From UBA4732 sp963823075 (lineage in GTDB: Bacteria; Planctomycetota; Planctomycetia; Gemmatales; Gemmataceae), in assembly GCA_963823075.1 (NCBI GenBank), contig CAWGKE010000001.1, forward strand, positions 806,001 through 870,000: 64,000 nt of DNA, in the 5' to 3' direction. The notes under the pieces are model-generated. The model did not search any database. It worked only from the letters and a program-made list of their open reading frames with translations, and was not told the origin of the DNA. Below, one piece after another: positions 54,608 to 62,904 of the stretch. The position numbers and the translations under genes are program-made. How positions within the stretch are numbered: the first letter of the stretch is position 1; each line of letters starts with the position of its first letter.

Positions 54608-56254
54608 ATGAGCCTGCCGAAGACCATCACCGAGCAGCCAACGCCGCCGGAGCCGGGCCGCCCTCGCCCGGGCGACCGGCCCGCGCGGCCCCGGCCCGTG
54701 ACACGGTTCCGGGTCGCCCTGGTCTCCGGCGCCTCGCCGCAACCGACGAGCGAGCTGGAGGAGCAATTGCGGAGGCGCCTGCGCTTCGTCGCCCTTCTTG
54801 TGGTTGCTTATTGCGCCGCCGCGATCGGCATCGGCGTCCCCTTCAACCTCCATCGCTGGCTGGCCGCGCCCCTGGAGGCGTTCACCCGGCCGGGGTGGAC
54901 CGGAATCGTCCTCTTGGTCGGCTGCCTCGAAGGCGCCATCGCGGCCTGGCTTTCGCCCCGGCGGCCGACCGACCTGGCACGACTGCGAGCCGTGGAATGG
55001 CTTGTGATAGCGCCTGTGCTCATCTTCTCCGGCTGGACCGGGACGCTCAACTTGCTCAACCGTGTGCCGGAGATCGTCAAGGATCCGTCGCTCTACGCAC
55101 ACGCCGGGTGCGTCCCCTGGGCGCTCATGGTTGTCGGCTATGGCGTTGTCATCCCAAACACCTGGCGCCGCTGCGCGGTCGTGGTGTGTCTGATCGCCCT
55201 CACCGGCTTCTTGCCCGACATGTTCGTGTTGCTGGGCTACGGGGCCCCGGGCCACGTTTCGTTTGTGTATTTGGCCTTCAGGGCAGTCTGGCTTGGCGTC
55301 GCCTGTGCCATCGTGGTGTACGGCGCCTACCGGATTGAGATCTTGCGGAAGGAAGCCTCCGAGGTGCGCCGGCTCGGGCAGTACCTGCTCAAGGAGCGCC
55401 TCGGCGCCGGCGGCATGGGGGAAGTCTACCTGGCCGAGCACCTGCTCCTACGCCGGCCGTGCGCGATCAAGCTCATCCGGCCGGAGCGGGCCGGCGACCT
55501 GAAGAACCTGCTGCGCTTCGAGCGCGAGGTCCAAACCACGGCGACGCTGACCCACCCGAACACAGTCCAAATCTTCGATTACGGCCACGCCGAGGACGGC
55601 ACGTTCTACTATGTCATGGAGTACCTGCCCGGCCTGACACTGGAGGAGCTTGTCCGGCGGTACGGGCCGGCGCCGCCGGCGCGAGCCGTCCACTTCCTGC
55701 GGCAGGTGTGCGGGGCCTTGCAGGAGGCTCACGCCGTCGGCCTGATCCACCGGGACGTTAAGCCGGGCAACGTCATGGTATGCGAGCGTGGCGGCCGCCA
55801 CGACGTGGCCAAGCTGCTCGACTTCGGGCTGGTGCTAGCGCAAGACATCAGCCCCGACGGTGAGCGGCTGACGCAGGAAGGCGTCATCGCCGGCACGCCC
55901 GCCTACATGTCGCCCGAGCAGGCCGCGGGCCGGGAGGACCTCGACGCCCGCAGTGACGTTTACAGCGTGGGCTGCCTGGCCTATTGCCTCCTGACAGGCC
56001 GGCCGCCCTTCGCCGGCCGCGCGGCCATTGGCATGGTCGCCGCTCACATGTATGAGCCGCCTGCCCCACTCAGGGACCAGCGCCCGGACGTGACGGAGGA
56101 GCTGCAAGCCGTGGTGCTGCGCTGCCTGGCCAAAAACCCGGCCGAGCGCTTCCCCAGCGCCCACGATCTCGAAAGCGCCCTCGAAGCCTGCGCCGTCGCC
56201 GGCCGGTGGACCGAGGAGGATGCGGCCGCCTGGTGGCGCGCCAACCCAGCATGA
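54608..56254 (+). CDS. Membrane Ser/Thr protein kinase (copy 2)
   Basis: This 548-residue paralogue of the 50853 gene has a Pro/Arg-rich cytoplasmic start, five or six membrane helices (residues 60-240) and a C-terminal Hanks kinase. The kinase shows GAGGMGEVYLAEH, CAIKLIRPE, HRDVKPGN, LLDFGLVLAQ and GTPAYMSPEQAA. The kinase halves are nearly the same in the two copies, while the membrane halves are clearly diverged. That suggests different sensed signals feeding similar targets. An IS110 element now separates the copies. Both end in a WTEExAAAWWR helix. Confidence 0.9.
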   Translation: MSLPKTITEQPTPPEPGRPRPGDRPARPRPVTRFRVALVSGASPQPTSELEEQLRRRLRFVALLVVAYCAAAIGIGVPFNLHRWLAAPLEAFTRPGWTGIVLLVGCLEGAIAAWLSPRRPTDLARLRAVEWLVIAPVLIFSGWTGTLNLLNRVPEIVKDPSLYAHAGCVPWALMVVGYGVVIPNTWRRCAVVVCLIALTGFLPDMFVLLGYGAPGHVSFVYLAFRAVWLGVACAIVVYGAYRIEILRKEASEVRRLGQYLLKERLGAGGMGEVYLAEHLLLRRPCAIKLIRPERAGDLKNLLRFEREVQTTATLTHPNTVQIFDYGHAEDGTFYYVMEYLPGLTLEELVRRYGPAPPARAVHFLRQVCGALQEAHAVGLIHRDVKPGNVMVCERGGRHDVAKLLDFGLVLAQDISPDGERLTQEGVIAGTPAYMSPEQAAGREDLDARSDVYSVGCLAYCLLTGRPPFAGRAAIGMVAAHMYEPPAPLRDQRPDVTEELQAVVLRCLAKNPAERFPSAHDLESALEACAVAGRWTEEDAAAWWRANPA

Positions 56255-56294
56255 GCGGCGCCGTGCGCAGAAGAGGCCGCCCGCGTCCTTCCGT

Positions 56295-56972
56295 TTATTG
56301 CAGCTCCTTGACATAGATATTCCGGAACTCGACCCGGTTGCTATGGCTCTGCAAGCCGATGTGGCCCTTGTCGCGCGTCAGGCCGGGGTGGACCTTGAAA
56401 GCGTCCTTGTGGTCGTCGAGGTTGGCGTCCACCGTCTTGATCCCGTTCAGCTCGACCGTCACCTGGCGGCCCTTGGCGGTGATGTGGATGGTGTTCCACT
56501 CGCCGACCGGCTTCAACGCCTCATGCGACGGAGGCACGACGCCGTAGATCGAGCCGGTCAGCTGCACCGGCTTGAGGTCCTTCAGATGCTCCCGGTGCCA
56601 CACGTCGTCCAGCAGCTGGATCTCCATCCCCTTGTACGCCGCGTCGCCCTCGAATGGGGCGCGAATGGCCACGCCGCTGTTGCCGCCGCCCGACAGCGGC
56701 ATTTTGAAATCCACGTACACCTCGAAATCCCCATACTCCTTGTCCGTCATCAGCCAGCCGCCGCCGCCGCCCTTGGTGTAGAGCGTCGTGCCATCGACGG
56801 CCCAGTCCTCCATCTTGCCGCTGGCTTTCCAGCCGGTCAGGTCCTTGCCGTTGAACAGGGACGTAAATCCGTCGTACAGGCCGGTCTCCTTGGGGAAGTC
56901 GTCGGCCGGGCGGGCGGGCGCCAGCGCCAGCAAGGCGGCGGCCAGGGTCAGCGGGATGATGCGGTGAAACAT
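56295..56972 (-). CDS. Secreted DUF1080 protein (3-keto-disaccharide hydrolase type)
   Basis: This 225-residue protein has a signal peptide (residues 1-23) and one DUF1080 domain: TSLFNGKDLTGWKAS, DGTTLYTKGGGGGWLMTDKEYGDFEVYVDFK, GNSGVAIRAP, GMEIQLLDD and IGLQSHSNRVEFRNIYVKEL. This is the canonical form of the family, closer to known sugar-processing members than the copy at 39325. It is convergent with kinase copy 2. Confidence 0.92.
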   Translation of the reverse strand: MFHRIIPLTLAAALLALAPARPADDFPKETGLYDGFTSLFNGKDLTGWKASGKMEDWAVDGTTLYTKGGGGGWLMTDKEYGDFEVYVDFKMPLSGGGNSGVAIRAPFEGDAAYKGMEIQLLDDVWHREHLKDLKPVQLTGSIYGVVPPSHEALKPVGEWNTIHITAKGRQVTVELNGIKTVDANLDDHKDAFKVHPGLTRDKGHIGLQSHSNRVEFRNIYVKELQ

Positions 56973-57148
56973 GCGTGCGTCTCCTTGTGTCGGTTTCGGG
57001 CGACCTCGTGCGGCCGATTATGTACGCGCGGCGCGGCCGACGCAAGGAAAAGGCGGGATGGCAGCGCGGCGAACCGGCTGATACATTCAAATCAGCGGCG
57101 GATGCGGCCTTGCGCGTCCGCGTTTTCGTCTCCACCCCGACCGCGACC

Positions 57149-58376
57149 ATGCAAAGCGAACCCAACACCGTCCAGGCGCCGTTCCAGATCAGCGTGGCCG
57201 ACCGCGTCAAGCGGCTGCCGCCCTACCTGTTCGGCAAGATAAACGACCTCAAATACCGCAAGCGCCGGGCCGGCGTGGACGTCATCGACCTCGGCATGGG
57301 CAACCCCACCGACACGCCGCCGGCCGAGGTCATCGACAAGCTCTGCGAGGCGGCCCGCGACGACCGCAACCACCGCTACTCCGTCAGCAACGGTCTCTAC
57401 AACCTCCGCCGTGAGGCCGCCCTCCGCTATTCCCGCCTGCACGGCGTCCAGCTCGACCCCGACTCGGAAGTCATCGCCGGCCTCGGCTCCAAGGAAGTCT
57501 TCAGCCACATGTGCCTCGCCCTCCTCGGCCCCGGCGACACCGCAATCGTGCCGGCGCCGTCCTTCCCCATCCACGTCTACGCCGTCGCCCTGGCCTCCGG
57601 CAACGTCATCAGCCTCGACTGCACCCAGCCGGATCGCTTCCTATCCAACGTCGCCAACGTGGCGGAGCATCTCTATCCCAAACCCAAGGTGCTGATCCTT
57701 AATTTCCCGCACAACCCCAGCACCACCGTCGTCGAGCGCGATTTCTTCGTCGAGGTCGTCGCGCTGGCCCGCAAGCACGGCTTCATGGTCATCCACGACT
57801 TCGCCTACGGCGACGTCTGCTTCGACGGCTACCAGGCGCCGAGTTTCCTCAGCGTCCCCGGCGCCAAGGAGGTCGGCGTCGAAACGACGACCATGAGCAA
57901 GGGCTACAGCATGGCCGGCTGGCGGCTCGGCTTCTGCGCCGGCAACGCCGAGATGGTCCGCGCCCTGGCCACGATCAAGGGATATTACGACTACGGAATC
58001 TTTGCGCCGATCCAGATCGCCGGCATCGTCGCCATGCGCCACGGCGAGGAGGCGGTCAAACGGCAGGCGCTGGAGTACCAAAAGCGGCGCGACGTGCTGG
58101 TCGAGGGGCTGCGGCGCATCGGCTGGGAGGTCGAGCCGCCGCGGGCCAGCATGTTCGTGTGGGCGCGCTATCCCGCGGAATGGCGCGAGCGCATGGGATC
58201 GCTCGACTTCGCCATGAAGCTGATCGAGGAGGCGGAAGTGGCGGTCAGCCCGGGCCGCGGGTTCGGCGAGGTGGGGGAAGGGTATTTGCGCCTGGCCCTG
58301 GTTGAAAATGAGCGACCGCCTGCGCCAGGCTGTGCGGCAGATTGCGCGGTGCCTGCGCGTGGAAGCGGCGGAGTAA
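57149..58376 (+). CDS. alaC: Alanine/glutamate aminotransferase (AlaC-like), frameshift near the end
   Basis: This fold-type I aminotransferase has about 408 residues. It resembles AlaC, the glutamate-pyruvate aminotransferase: RVKRLPPYLFGKINDLKYRK, VIDLGMGNPTDTPP, NHRYSVSNGLYNLR, GLGSKEVFSHM, ILNFPHNPSTTV, HDFAYGDV and the PLP Lys in TMSKGYSMAGWR. LL-diaminopimelate aminotransferase is the alternative. Near 58307 the frame changes: the first frame goes on into Pro-rich nonsense, while the next frame gives the normal ending DRLRQAVRQIARCL to stop 58374-58376. One base is probably lost there. The start is ATG 57149. Confidence 0.85.
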
Positions 58377-58404
58377 AGGGACGCGAAAAGCGTATATGGG
58401 GTGC

Positions 58405-58552
58405 CATGCTTTCGCGGCCCTCGGCGACTGCACACGTTCTCAGGGGCCTGGCGGGCCGCGAAAGCATGTGCGGCCGGGGAGGCCATCATGCTTTCGCGGC
58501 CGGGGGAGGCCTACTGAGGCTCGTTTCAGTCCCTGATAGCCGCGAGAGCATG
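58405..58552. repeat. Cluster of CATGCTTTCGCGGCC inverted and direct repeats
   Basis: CATGCTTTCGCGGCCC (58405-58420) and its exact reverse complement (58453-58468) form one hairpin. The same 15-mer recurs at 58487-58501, with a degenerate inverse at 58538-58552. The stretch 58377-58590 has no credible gene. Confidence 0.75.
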
Positions 58553-58590
58553 GTGCCCTGCGCAGATGTAGAGTAAAGAGAGGCGAAAAA

Positions 58591-58628
58591 CCCGCGGCCC
58601 GCGCTATTCCGGCGACGCGAGCCGCGGG
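58591..58628 (-). terminator. Rho-independent terminator of the small helical gene
   Basis: CCCGCGGC (58591-58598) and GCCGCGGG (58621-58628) form the stem. Read on the minus strand it is followed by TTTTTCGCC. It starts 11 bases after the stop of the 58639-58800 gene. Confidence 0.75.
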
Positions 58629-58638
58629 GGGAATGAGG

Positions 58639-58800
58639 TTACTTCGAAGCGTCCTTGATCTTCTGGCCCGCCTCCTTGGCCTTGTCGCCGACCGCCTGCC
58701 CGGCCTTCTTCGTCGCATCGACGGTCTTTTCCGTCGCTTTCTTGGCGGCGTCCGCGGCGTTGTCGATGCCCTTCTTGAGGTCGTGCTTGATGTCCGACAT
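58639..58800 (-). CDS. Small CsbD/LEA-like amphipathic protein
   Basis: These 53 residues consist of repeated KKATEKT, KKAGQA and DKAKEA units, an 11-residue-type periodicity of Lys, Ala and Asp/Glu seen in LEA and CsbD stress proteins. Such proteins are disordered when free and helical when dried or bound. The start MSDIKHDLKKGI (58800) follows AGGAGA at good distance; the longer frame to 58872 has no such signal. A clear terminator follows. Confidence 0.75.
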   Translation of the reverse strand: MSDIKHDLKKGIDNAADAAKKATEKTVDATKKAGQAVGDKAKEAGQKIKDASK

Positions 58801-58935
58801 GAACAGTCTCCTGGAACTCTGGCGTGCGGAAATCACCGACACGTCAGAATAGTGTTGCAAGCGTTGTGCCAAAGGCAGCGATCTGGCGAGCCAGAGTTTC
58901 GAGGCAGTAAGGTAGGGAGCGACGTGCGCGGCGCG

Positions 58936-60885
58936 TCAGCGGGCGGCGCCTTCCAGGGCCTGGCGCACGGCGTACCACAGCTCATTCATGCGGAAAGGCT
59001 TGCGGATCAGGCCGACGCCGCTCTGGAGGAGCAGTTCCGGCGCGGGGCTGGCGTCGGCCAGGCCGGTGCAGAGCAGGACGGGCACGCCGGGACGGCGCTG
59101 GCGCAGCCGCTGGAATGTCGCGGCCACATCCTCGCGCGGCATCATCAGGTCGAGAATCACCAGATCCACCGGCCGGCCGTTGCTCAGCATTTCCAGCGCG
59201 TCGTGGCCGCTGGCGGCGACCGTCACCTGATGGCCGGCGATCTCCAAGAAGCGGCGCACCACGTCCAGGACCGCCTCCTCGTCGTCGATGACCAGGATCG
59301 ACCGGCCGGGCGCCGGCTCCGGCTGCACCACCTCGGCGTCGCGCAACACCGGGCCGCGGCCCTCGCCGTCGGGTTTGGCGGCCAGGCGCGGCAGATAGAC
59401 GCTGACGCACGTTCCCTGGCCGGGGGCGCTGTCGATGGTGAGCCAACCCTGGTGGCCCTGCACGATGCCGAACACCATCGGCAGACCCAGGCCGGTGCCC
59501 TGGCCGACCTCCTTGGTCGTGAAGAACGGGTCGAGCGCCTGATTCAGCACCTCGGCCGACATGCCGGAACCGCGATCCTCGACCTGCAGCAGCACGTAGT
59601 CACCCGGCGGCACGCTCTGCGGGAAGGCCGCGCGGACCTGCGTCGTTTTGGTCGATCGCAGGCGGAAGAGGATTTGCGGTGGATTCGGAGAGGAATTGGC
59701 GTCCGCGGTCAGCGCGTCGCGGGCGTTCAGCGCGAGGTTGACCAGCGCCTGCTGCAGCTGGTTGGCGTCGGCTTCCACCACGAGCGGGGCGTCCGGCGCG
59801 TCCGCCTCGACCTCGACGCCGACCTCCAGGTGCAGGGTGCGCGAAACCAGTTCCGCCGTGCCGCGCACCAGATCGGGGATCGAGGTCGGCTGCCGGCTCA
59901 GGGCCGGCTTGCGGGCGAAGGCCAGCAGCTGCCGCGTCAGCGCCGCCGCCCGCTCCGACAGGTCCACGACGTTCCGCAAGAACTCGCGCACCGTCGGCCC
60001 GACGTCCGGCTCGCGCAGGGCCAGCGAGGCGTAGCCGTTGATTCCGGCCAGCAGGTTGTTGAACTCGTGGGCCACGCCGCCGGCCAGCGTGCCGACGCTC
60101 TGCATCTTCTGAGCCTGGAGGAGCTGCCGTTCCAGCTTCTTGTGTTCAGTCACGTCCCGGTAGATGCCGACGAAGTGCGTCATCCTCCCTTGAGGATCGA
60201 CGATAGGAGAAATAGTGAGCGACGCCTGGAACAGGCCGCCGTCCTTGCGGCGGTTGGTCAGCTCGCCCTGCCAGCTGTCGCGGCCGAGGATGGTGCGCCA
60301 CAGCGCGGCGTAGAACTCCGGCGGGTGGGCGCCGCTCTTGAACAGGCGCGGCGTCTGGCCGAGCAGCTCCAGGCGGCTGTAGCCGGTCATACGCTCCAGG
60401 GCCTGGTTGACGTTGAGAATGGTCCCTTGCAGATCGGTAATGACGGCGCCGTCGCGGGCCGACTCCAGGGCCTGGATGAGCAGGCGGTTCATCTGCTCCA
60501 GACGGTGGCGCTTGACCGACTCGACGACGCGCTTGGGCAGCTCGACCAGGAAGGCCAGCTGGGAATCCTTGACGATGTAATCCAGGGCGCCGGCCCGCAG
60601 GACGCTGGCGGCGAGGTGAGCGTCCTTGTCCTCCACGGTGACCATGAGGACCGGGACCGCCACGCCCTCGCGGGCCAGGGTGCGCAGCAGGTCGATTCCC
60701 GGCATGTCGGGCAGGTTTTGGTCCAGCAGGACCAGATCGAAGGCCGTGTGGCCCAGGACGATGAGCGCGTCGGCGGCCGTCCGGCAGGAGGTCACCTGAT
60801 GGCGGTGGCGCTCGAGGCTCTTGCGGATGAGCAAGGCCATGTCCGGTTCATCTTCGATCAGGAACAGGCGCAGTACGTCCGTCAT
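58936..60885 (-). CDS. Hybrid histidine kinase: receiver, PAS, kinase, receiver
   Basis: This 649-residue cytoplasmic signalling protein has a receiver domain at residues 1-120 (LIEDEPDM, phospho-Asp in LVLLDQNLPD). It is followed by a PAS domain (about 135-260; DLQGTILNVNQALERMTGYS), HisKA with phospho-His in GVAHEFNNLLAGI, and HATPase (LALNARDAL, DRGSGMS, GTGLGLPMVFGIV). A second receiver lies at about 525-640 (VIDDEEAVL, LVILDLMMP, LIRKPFRM). No membrane helix is present, so input comes from the first receiver or the PAS. It follows the 60914-61627 kinase on the same strand, 28 bases on. Confidence 0.92.
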   Translation of the reverse strand: MTDVLRLFLIEDEPDMALLIRKSLERHRHQVTSCRTAADALIVLGHTAFDLVLLDQNLPDMPGIDLLRTLAREGVAVPVLMVTVEDKDAHLAASVLRAGALDYIVKDSQLAFLVELPKRVVESVKRHRLEQMNRLLIQALESARDGAVITDLQGTILNVNQALERMTGYSRLELLGQTPRLFKSGAHPPEFYAALWRTILGRDSWQGELTNRRKDGGLFQASLTISPIVDPQGRMTHFVGIYRDVTEHKKLERQLLQAQKMQSVGTLAGGVAHEFNNLLAGINGYASLALREPDVGPTVREFLRNVVDLSERAAALTRQLLAFARKPALSRQPTSIPDLVRGTAELVSRTLHLEVGVEVEADAPDAPLVVEADANQLQQALVNLALNARDALTADANSSPNPPQILFRLRSTKTTQVRAAFPQSVPPGDYVLLQVEDRGSGMSAEVLNQALDPFFTTKEVGQGTGLGLPMVFGIVQGHQGWLTIDSAPGQGTCVSVYLPRLAAKPDGEGRGPVLRDAEVVQPEPAPGRSILVIDDEEAVLDVVRRFLEIAGHQVTVAASGHDALEMLSNGRPVDLVILDLMMPREDVAATFQRLRQRRPGVPVLLCTGLADASPAPELLLQSGVGLIRKPFRMNELWYAVRQALEGAAR

Positions 60886-60913
60886 GAGTCTTCGTCGTTT
60901 CCAACCGCCGGCG

Positions 60914-61627
60914 TCACGGCGTTCGCATCAGGACGGTGAACGTCGTGCCCCTGGCGGGTTCGGAGTGGACGCGGATCGCGCCGCCCCACCCGGCCGCCAG
61001 CTGGCGGACCAGGAACAGGCCCAGCCCGGCGCCGCCGGCGAAGCAGTCGAACAGGCGTCCTTGCTGGGTTTCCGAGAAGCCGCGGCCGTCGTCCCTCACC
61101 CACCACTCGATCCCTTCCGGAGTGCGGCGGGATCCCACATCGAGGGGGGCCGTGCGACCGCCGCCGGCCTGAACGGCGTTGCGAATCAGGTGCATGAGGA
61201 CGACGCGCAGGCTTCGGCGCGACACGGGGAGGACCGACGCCTCGGCGGTAAAATGATACTCGATCGTCCACCCGGAAAACAGCAAATTCACCTCGGCGGC
61301 CGCCTCGCGCGCCACGTCGGGCAGCGCGACGGTCTCGACCGGGCCGGGGTCGCACGTCAGCCGACCGATCTCCGCCAGCGTTCGTACCAGGCCGTCGGTG
61401 CGCTTGGCGAGGTCGGCGAGGCGCACCAGCAGGGCGCGGCCTTCGTCGTCCAGCCGGGCCGCCTGTTCCTGCTCCACGAGGCGGGCCAGGCCCTGCATGG
61501 CGACCAGCTGGTTGGGCAGCTCGTGTCCGAGGGCCTTCTGAAAACAGCCCAGCAGGAGTTCGAGCTGTTCCACTCTTCGTCGCGCCGGGTTCGCCGGGTC
61601 CGGGCCGAAGTCGTAATGAAGGTCCAT
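60914..61627 (-). CDS. Soluble sensor histidine kinase
   Basis: This 237-residue kinase consists of a HisKA-like helix pair (His in QKALGHELPNQLVAMQGL) and an HATPase domain (LIRNAVQAGG, VRDDGRGF, FAGGAGLGLFLVRQL, ARGTTFTVLM). It has no sensor or membrane part. It is probably the first gene of an operon with the receiver/hybrid kinase downstream, whose N-terminal receiver could be its target. The start at 61627 (MDLHYDFGPD) is the most natural; longer frames read Arg-rich sequence. Confidence 0.85.
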   Translation of the reverse strand: MDLHYDFGPDPANPARRRVEQLELLLGCFQKALGHELPNQLVAMQGLARLVEQEQAARLDDEGRALLVRLADLAKRTDGLVRTLAEIGRLTCDPGPVETVALPDVAREAAAEVNLLFSGWTIEYHFTAEASVLPVSRRSLRVVLMHLIRNAVQAGGGRTAPLDVGSRRTPEGIEWWVRDDGRGFSETQQGRLFDCFAGGAGLGLFLVRQLAAGWGGAIRVHSEPARGTTFTVLMRTP

Positions 61628-61913
61628 GCGCCACCCCGCGCCTGGGCGTTTGCGTCCGGCCGACCCGTACAGGTTAGTCCGTGCATTGTACGGGCTGTGG
61701 CGTCGCCCACGCCAGGCCGATCGCGGTCGCGGCGCCCGTCGCGCACGACGCCTTCCCGCCGCCTTGGGTGCAAGGTATGCTTCCTCCAACGGCGATGGCC
61801 GCGTGGATTGGCCTTGTCCCGCTGGGCCGAACCGTTACCCTTATTTCGATGACCGCTTGTCGATCGGGGCCGTCGGGCGACGGCGCGGCGGAAGGACTTC
61901 CCAGGAGCATGGC

Positions 61914-62606
61914 GTGGGATTGCTCAAAGAACTCAGCGAATGGATCCAGAACACCCTGCGGGTCCTGTTGCAGGCCCAACCACTCACCTTTTTCGTGGTC
62001 CTGTTCGCCGTCATCTTCGTCGAAACGGGCTTGGTGATTTGGCCGTTCCTGCCCGGCGACTCGCTGCTCTTCTTCGTCGGCTATCTGGTCCATCAGTACG
62101 CACTCAGCTTCCCTGTCGTCCTGGCCCTGCTCGTCGCCGCGGCGCTCCTGGGAGACAACGTCAACTATAGCATCGGCGCCTGGCTCGGCCCGCGCGTCTT
62201 CCAGTACGAGAAGTCGTGGCTGTTCAACAAGAAGCACCTGCTGAAGGCGCAAGCGTTTTACGACAAGTACGGCGCCAAAACGATCATCCTGGCCCGGTTC
62301 GTGCCGATCGTGCGGACGTTCGCACCGTTCGTGGCGGGCGTGGGCAAGATGCCGTACCGCAAGTTCCTGGCCTACAGCGTCGGCGGCGCGGTGGGCTGGG
62401 TGACGGTGTGCCTGTCGGCCGGCTACTTCTTCGGCGGCTTTGACGTGGTGAAGAACAATTTCGAGATCGTGATGGTGGCCATTGTGGCCGTGTCGCTGCT
62501 GCCGATGGCGGTGGAGTTCGTGTTGGCCTGGCGGCGGAAACGGGCCGCGACGAAGACGGCGGCGCCAGCCGAGCCGTGCGAGGCGGCGCCGAACGATGCG
62601 GCCTGA
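61914..62606 (+). CDS. DedA-family membrane protein
   Basis: The 230-residue protein has the DedA/SNARE-associated (VTT) pattern: FVETGLVIWPFLPGDSLLFFVGYL, a conserved GDNVNYSIG, the amphipathic loop with FARFVPIVRTFAPFVAGVGKM (here LARFVPIV), and C-terminal helices. DedA proteins flip undecaprenyl phosphate or lipids and maintain membrane potential. The start GTG at 61914 is chosen because AGGAG lies 6 bases upstream; the open frame upstream is Arg-rich. Confidence 0.9.
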   Translation: MGLLKELSEWIQNTLRVLLQAQPLTFFVVLFAVIFVETGLVIWPFLPGDSLLFFVGYLVHQYALSFPVVLALLVAAALLGDNVNYSIGAWLGPRVFQYEKSWLFNKKHLLKAQAFYDKYGAKTIILARFVPIVRTFAPFVAGVGKMPYRKFLAYSVGGAVGWVTVCLSAGYFFGGFDVVKNNFEIVMVAIVAVSLLPMAVEFVLAWRRKRAATKTAAPAEPCEAAPNDAA

Positions 62607-62707
62607 TTGACCATGCGCCGAAGTGAGAATTCCTGTTGCCATGCGCGCTGTTGTCGCGTACATTGGTGTTGATTTGTTTTCCAGCAGCAGCCGACTCACG
62701 AAACCCA

Positions 62708-62764
62708 ATGATCCCATTCCTCCTGCTTCCGGGACTGCTTCTACTCCCTGACGGGGGGTCCTAG
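62708..62764 (+). CDS. Leucine-rich leader peptide of leuA
   Basis: This short ORF encodes MIPFLLLPGLLLLPDGGS, 18 residues with seven Leu in two runs. The Leu codons are CTC, CTG, CTT, then CTG, CTT, CTA, CTC; CTA and CTT are presumably little used in a genome this GC-rich. It lies 140 bases before leuA and is followed by a terminator-like hairpin. This is the layout of ribosome-mediated transcription attenuation. No strong SD is seen upstream (CACGAAACCCA), which is the weak point. Confidence 0.7.
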   Translation: MIPFLLLPGLLLLPDGGS

Positions 62765-62801
62765 TCGCGTTCTCAGCCTGCACCGCCTTCGCCTGCTGAA
62801 C

Positions 62802-62835
62802 GACCCTGGGACCTGTGGCCCGGGGTCTTTCCTTT
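62802..62835 (+). terminator. Attenuator terminator upstream of leuA
   Basis: GACCCTGGG (62802-62810) and CCCGGGGTC (62819-62827) form a 9-bp stem with one G-T pair, followed by TTTCCTTT. The GGGTC at 62756-62760, near the end of the leader ORF, can also pair with the left arm (GACCC) and might act as an antiterminator when ribosomes stall on Leu codons; that pairing is short and tentative. Confidence 0.6.
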
Positions 62836-62836
62836 G

Positions 62837-62887
62837 GTAGGCCGCTCGCTCCGCGAGTGGCCGCCGCTCGCAGAGCGAGCGGCCTAC
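62837..62887. repeat. 51-bp palindrome just before leuA
   Basis: Arms 62837-62857 and 62867-62887 (GTAGGCCGCTCGCT type) pair over 21 bases with one mismatch. It ends 17 bases before the leuA start codon, so it can influence translation start. Confidence 0.8.
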
Positions 62888-62904
62888 AACCGGAGTCCCT
62901 GTTC

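Noticed and set aside
58405..58552. CRISPR array
   Set aside because: The repeats alternate in orientation and are unevenly spaced, with no unique spacers of constant length. They form hairpins. No other array was seen in the window.
58633..60939. 768-codon plus-strand ORF opposite the hybrid kinase
   Set aside because: The minus-strand frame has all kinase and receiver motifs. The plus frame has none.
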